NCBI GenBank assembly: GCA_027435495.1
Contig: DAHZZC010000374.1
Span: 1-6,856, forward strand
Reading direction: 5' to 3'
Source of the DNA: Planctomycetales bacterium
GTDB taxonomy: Bacteria; Planctomycetota; Planctomycetia; Isosphaerales; Isosphaeraceae
DNA: 6,856 nt
Shown: positions 4,522 through 6,856 of the stretch, piece after piece
Numbering within the stretch: the first letter of the stretch is position 1
How the letters are laid out: the number at the start of each line of letters is the position of its first letter
Position numbers and translations under genes: made by a program
Notes under the pieces: generated by a model
Seen by the model: only the letters and a program-made list of their open reading frames with translations
Told to the model about the DNA's origin: nothing
Database searches by the model: none

Positions 4522-6837
4522 ATGATGGACGTCGACCGCCCGAGACAGAATCCGAGGGTGCGGGATCGGCGATCCGAGATGGGATCCGAGGACGGGCCGC
4601 GGGCCGTCGTACTCGATGCGGGGAACTCTGCCATGAACGACCGCGCCACAATCGATCAGCCGGGCGTTTCGGTGACGGCGTTTCTGCGGGTCGACGCGGC
4701 CTGCGACCGGTTCGAGGAGGATCTTCGCGCCGGCCGCGATCCGGATTTGCTGGCGCACCTGGCCGGGGTTGATGAGGCAGAGCGGGCCGCCGCGTTTCGC
4801 GACCTGCTGGGGCTCGAGGTCGATTATCGTCGACGACGGGGCGAGCGCCCCGAGGCCTCGTCCTATCGCGATCGGTTCCCGGACCTGGCCGATGTGGTCG
4901 ACTCCGTCTTCAGCGCCCTGAGCCGGCCCGATTCGGATCCCGACGTTGAGACCTGGCTCGACCACCGCGACCCGGATGACAACGCCGACGGCCGCCTCGA
5001 GCCCGGCGAGGCCCGCAACCTGCTCGACGCGGGTTATGAGGTCCGACGGATGCTGGGCCGGGGCGGTATGGGCGTTGTCTACGAGGCCCGAGAGGTGGCG
5101 CTCGATCGTCCGGTGGCACTCAAGTTGATCCGGTCGCGGGGCTTCGCGACGGCCGCCGAGCTGCTCCGGTTCCGCAACGAGGCCGAGGCCGTCGCCCGGC
5201 TCGATCACCCGCACATCGTCCCCATTTTCGAGATCGGCCAGAGCGGCGGCCAGCCCTTCTTCAGCATGAAGCTGGTGGATGGAGCAAGCCTTGACCGTCG
5301 CCTCGACCAGTACCGCGACGACTTCCGCGCCTCGGCCCGGCTGGTTGCGACCGTTGCCGAGGCGATCGACCATGCCCACCGTCGCGGCGTCCTGCATCGC
5401 GATTTGAAGCCGGCGAACATCCTGGTCGACTCTGTTGGGGCGCCGCACGTCACCGACTTCGGCCTCGCCAAGCGGATCGACATCGATCCCGGTCTGACCC
5501 GATCCGACACCCTGATTGGAACGCCCTCGTACATGGCCCCCGAGCAGACGAGCCGAGGGCCGGGCGCTGTCTCGACAGCCACCGACGTCTACGGCCTGGG
5601 GACGATCCTGTATGCCCTGCTCACCGGCCGGGCGCCCTTCATCGGGACGACGCTCGTTGAGATGCTCGACCTGGTCCGGACGCAGGAGCCCGAACCTCCC
5701 TCGCGGAACAATCCCCGGGTCCCGCGCGACCTGGAAGTGATCTGCGGTAAGTGCCTGCAAAAGGACCCGTCGCGACGGTATGAAAGCGCCCTCGCGCTGG
5801 CCGACGACCTGAAACGATGGCTCGACGGCAAGCCGATCCGGGCGCGGCCGGTGCCGGCCATTGTCCGGGCGGCGATGTGGTGCCGCCGCAACAAGATGAT
5901 GGCAGCGGCCGCCGCGGTGGCGGCTCTCTCGATCGTCATCGGGCTCGCGGGCGTGACCTGGAAGTGGCGCGAGGCGGTCCGCGAGCGGGCGAAGGCCGAG
6001 GCCATCGTCGAGCTGCTGACCGACCGCCTGCTCGCACGCGCCGACGCCGAGCTCGATCCGATCGGCCGGAACCCGACGGTCCGCGAGCTGCTCGACGATG
6101 CCGCGGCCCGGCTCGGCGGATGGCTCGACGGCCAGCCCGACGTCGAGGCGAGGGTCCGCGAGACGATCGGCGGCGCCTACCTCTCGCTCGGCCGGTTCGG
6201 GCCGGCCGAGGACCAGCTCCGGCGGGCGATCGAGCTGGACGCGAGGGCCAATGGCCCGGGAGGCCGCGTGAGGCTGCTCGCCGTCAACCGGCTCGGCACG
6301 GTCCTCGATCGGACCGATCGGACGGCCGAGGCCGTGGCCATGCTGCGCCGTAACCTCGACGATTGCCGACGAATCCTGGGCCCCGACGACCCGGCCACCC
6401 TCGACGCCGATGAGCGGCTCGCCTCGTCGCTCTGGCATCTCGGAAACCTGGACGAGGCGGAGGCCGTCCTGCGTCGGAACATCGGCGACCGCGGCCGGGT
6501 CTTCCGCCCCGATCACGCGGCGACGCTCCGCTCAGTCTACCTGCTCAGCCGGCTCCTCCGCGAGCGCCGGCGGTTCGACGAGGCTCGCGACCTGGCCTAC
6601 CGATTCGCCCACGACATCCAGTGCGCCAGCGGATCGAACCACCCCGACCGGATTCTCGCCCTGACCAACCAGGGGGACGTCTCGCGCGACCAGGGCCAAC
6701 GCGCCGAGGCCGAACGCTACTATCGCCACGCCGCCGAGGAGGCCGCCCGGATTCTCGGCCCCGAGCACCCCAACACCCGCGAGGCCAGGGCGAATCTTGC
6801 TCGATTCCTGGCAACGGACGTGGTCCCGTCGCTCTGA
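4522..6837 (+). CDS. Membrane Ser/Thr protein kinase with C-terminal TPR repeats
   Basis: A 771-residue Hanks-type kinase. Residues about 55-130 form the short helical N-terminal domain common in planctomycete kinases (FEEDLRAG, DYRRRRGERPEASSYRDRFP). The kinase domain runs about 172-434 and looks complete: GRGGMG (179-184), K201, helix-C E220, HRDLKPAN (292-299, catalytic D294), DFG (312-314), GTPSYMAPE (333-341), DVYGLG (355-360) and the C-lobe arginine region near DPSRRY. One transmembrane helix follows (about 459-479), then a TPR region (about 545-760) with motifs such as LGPDDPATL and LGPEHPNTR. It should phosphorylate Ser/Thr of cytoplasmic proteins, perhaps the sigma factor encoded just upstream. 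With a single helix the TPR part would be outside the cytoplasmic membrane and could act as sensor. Start: ATG 4522 has GAGGGG eleven bases upstream; ATG 4633 (residue 38) has GGGG nine bases upstream and is equally possible. Confidence 0.95.
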   Translation: MMDVDRPRQNPRVRDRRSEMGSEDGPRAVVLDAGNSAMNDRATIDQPGVSVTAFLRVDAACDRFEEDLRAGRDPDLLAHLAGVDEAERAAAFRDLLGLEVDYRRRRGERPEASSYRDRFPDLADVVDSVFSALSRPDSDPDVETWLDHRDPDDNADGRLEPGEARNLLDAGYEVRRMLGRGGMGVVYEAREVALDRPVALKLIRSRGFATAAELLRFRNEAEAVARLDHPHIVPIFEIGQSGGQPFFSMKLVDGASLDRRLDQYRDDFRASARLVATVAEAIDHAHRRGVLHRDLKPANILVDSVGAPHVTDFGLAKRIDIDPGLTRSDTLIGTPSYMAPEQTSRGPGAVSTATDVYGLGTILYALLTGRAPFIGTTLVEMLDLVRTQEPEPPSRNNPRVPRDLEVICGKCLQKDPSRRYESALALADDLKRWLDGKPIRARPVPAIVRAAMWCRRNKMMAAAAAVAALSIVIGLAGVTWKWREAVRERAKAEAIVELLTDRLLARADAELDPIGRNPTVRELLDDAAARLGGWLDGQPDVEARVRETIGGAYLSLGRFGPAEDQLRRAIELDARANGPGGRVRLLAVNRLGTVLDRTDRTAEAVAMLRRNLDDCRRILGPDDPATLDADERLASSLWHLGNLDEAEAVLRRNIGDRGRVFRPDHAATLRSVYLLSRLLRERRRFDEARDLAYRFAHDIQCASGSNHPDRILALTNQGDVSRDQGQRAEAERYYRHAAEEAARILGPEHPNTREARANLARFLATDVVPSL
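6250..6801 (+). repeat. TPR repeat array of the kinase, 42-residue register
   Basis: Coding repeats within the kinase gene (residues about 577-760). Equivalent positions fall exactly 42 residues apart: G581, D623, H665, H707 and H749, within the loops NGPGG, GPDDPATL, RPDHAATL, SNHPD and GPEHPNT. A 42-residue unit is that of kinesin light chain-type TPRs (TPR_10/TPR_12), which bind peptides or proteins. The first and fourth copies are the most diverged. Confidence 0.75.
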
Positions 6838-6856
6838 GAAAAGGCGACGTGATACC
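6838..6856. other. Window end after the kinase stop, no recognisable feature
   Basis: Nineteen bases after the TGA stop of the kinase. No stem, start codon with ribosome binding site, or other signal can be judged in so short a piece. Confidence 0.6.

Noticed and set aside
4501..6516. A 671-codon open frame on the minus strand, antisense to the kinase gene
   Set aside because: It has no recognisable motif, is Arg/Pro/Gly/Val-rich as expected for the reverse of a GC-rich gene, and lies opposite a kinase with all catalytic motifs.

Overview
The window looks like a piece of a GC-rich chromosome from a planctomycete, probably of the Isosphaeraceae/Gemmatales type. That placement is an inference from gene content: a DUF1559 pilin-like protein with an H-x9-DG tail, a planctomycete-style ECF sigma factor, and a membrane Ser/Thr kinase that carries the short planctomycete N-terminal domain and C-terminal TPR repeats. 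No rRNA or other taxonomic marker is present.

Left part, minus strand, read from right to left. A DUF1559 protein (3572 down to 2550) overlaps by 4 bases (GTGA) an APH/choline-kinase-fold phosphotransferase (2553 down to 1459). After 42 bases comes an OLD/AAA_15-type ATPase (1416 down to 379). Five bases further is a DUF4435 TOPRIM-like protein (373 down to 1), which is cut by the window edge. All four genes are tightly spaced on one strand and could be one transcript. The last two form an ATPase + DUF4435/TOPRIM pair, the same pairing as the PARIS (AriA/AriB) anti-phage system and related to OLD and Gabija logic. This pair is the best candidate here for an interesting and possibly undescribed immune module. 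Its genes are less GC-rich in sampled lines than the neighbouring kinase gene, which would fit horizontal transfer.

Middle. A 163-base divergent intergenic region (3573-3735) holds a perfect 12-bp inverted repeat with 55 bases between its arms. It lies between the DUF1559 gene and a rightward ECF-type sigma factor gene (3736-4344).

Right part, plus strand. The sigma gene is followed by a 177-base gap with a striking 60-base AT-rich island (15% G+C), then by a large Ser/Thr protein kinase gene (4522-6837). The kinase has a cytoplasmic catalytic domain, one transmembrane helix and a C-terminal TPR array in exact 42-residue register. Sigma factor and kinase plausibly form a signalling pair, with the kinase sensing and the sigma factor answering in transcription. 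The AT-rich island suggests the kinase also has its own promoter. No tRNA, rRNA, CRISPR array or insertion sequence was seen. The last 19 bases hold no recognisable feature.
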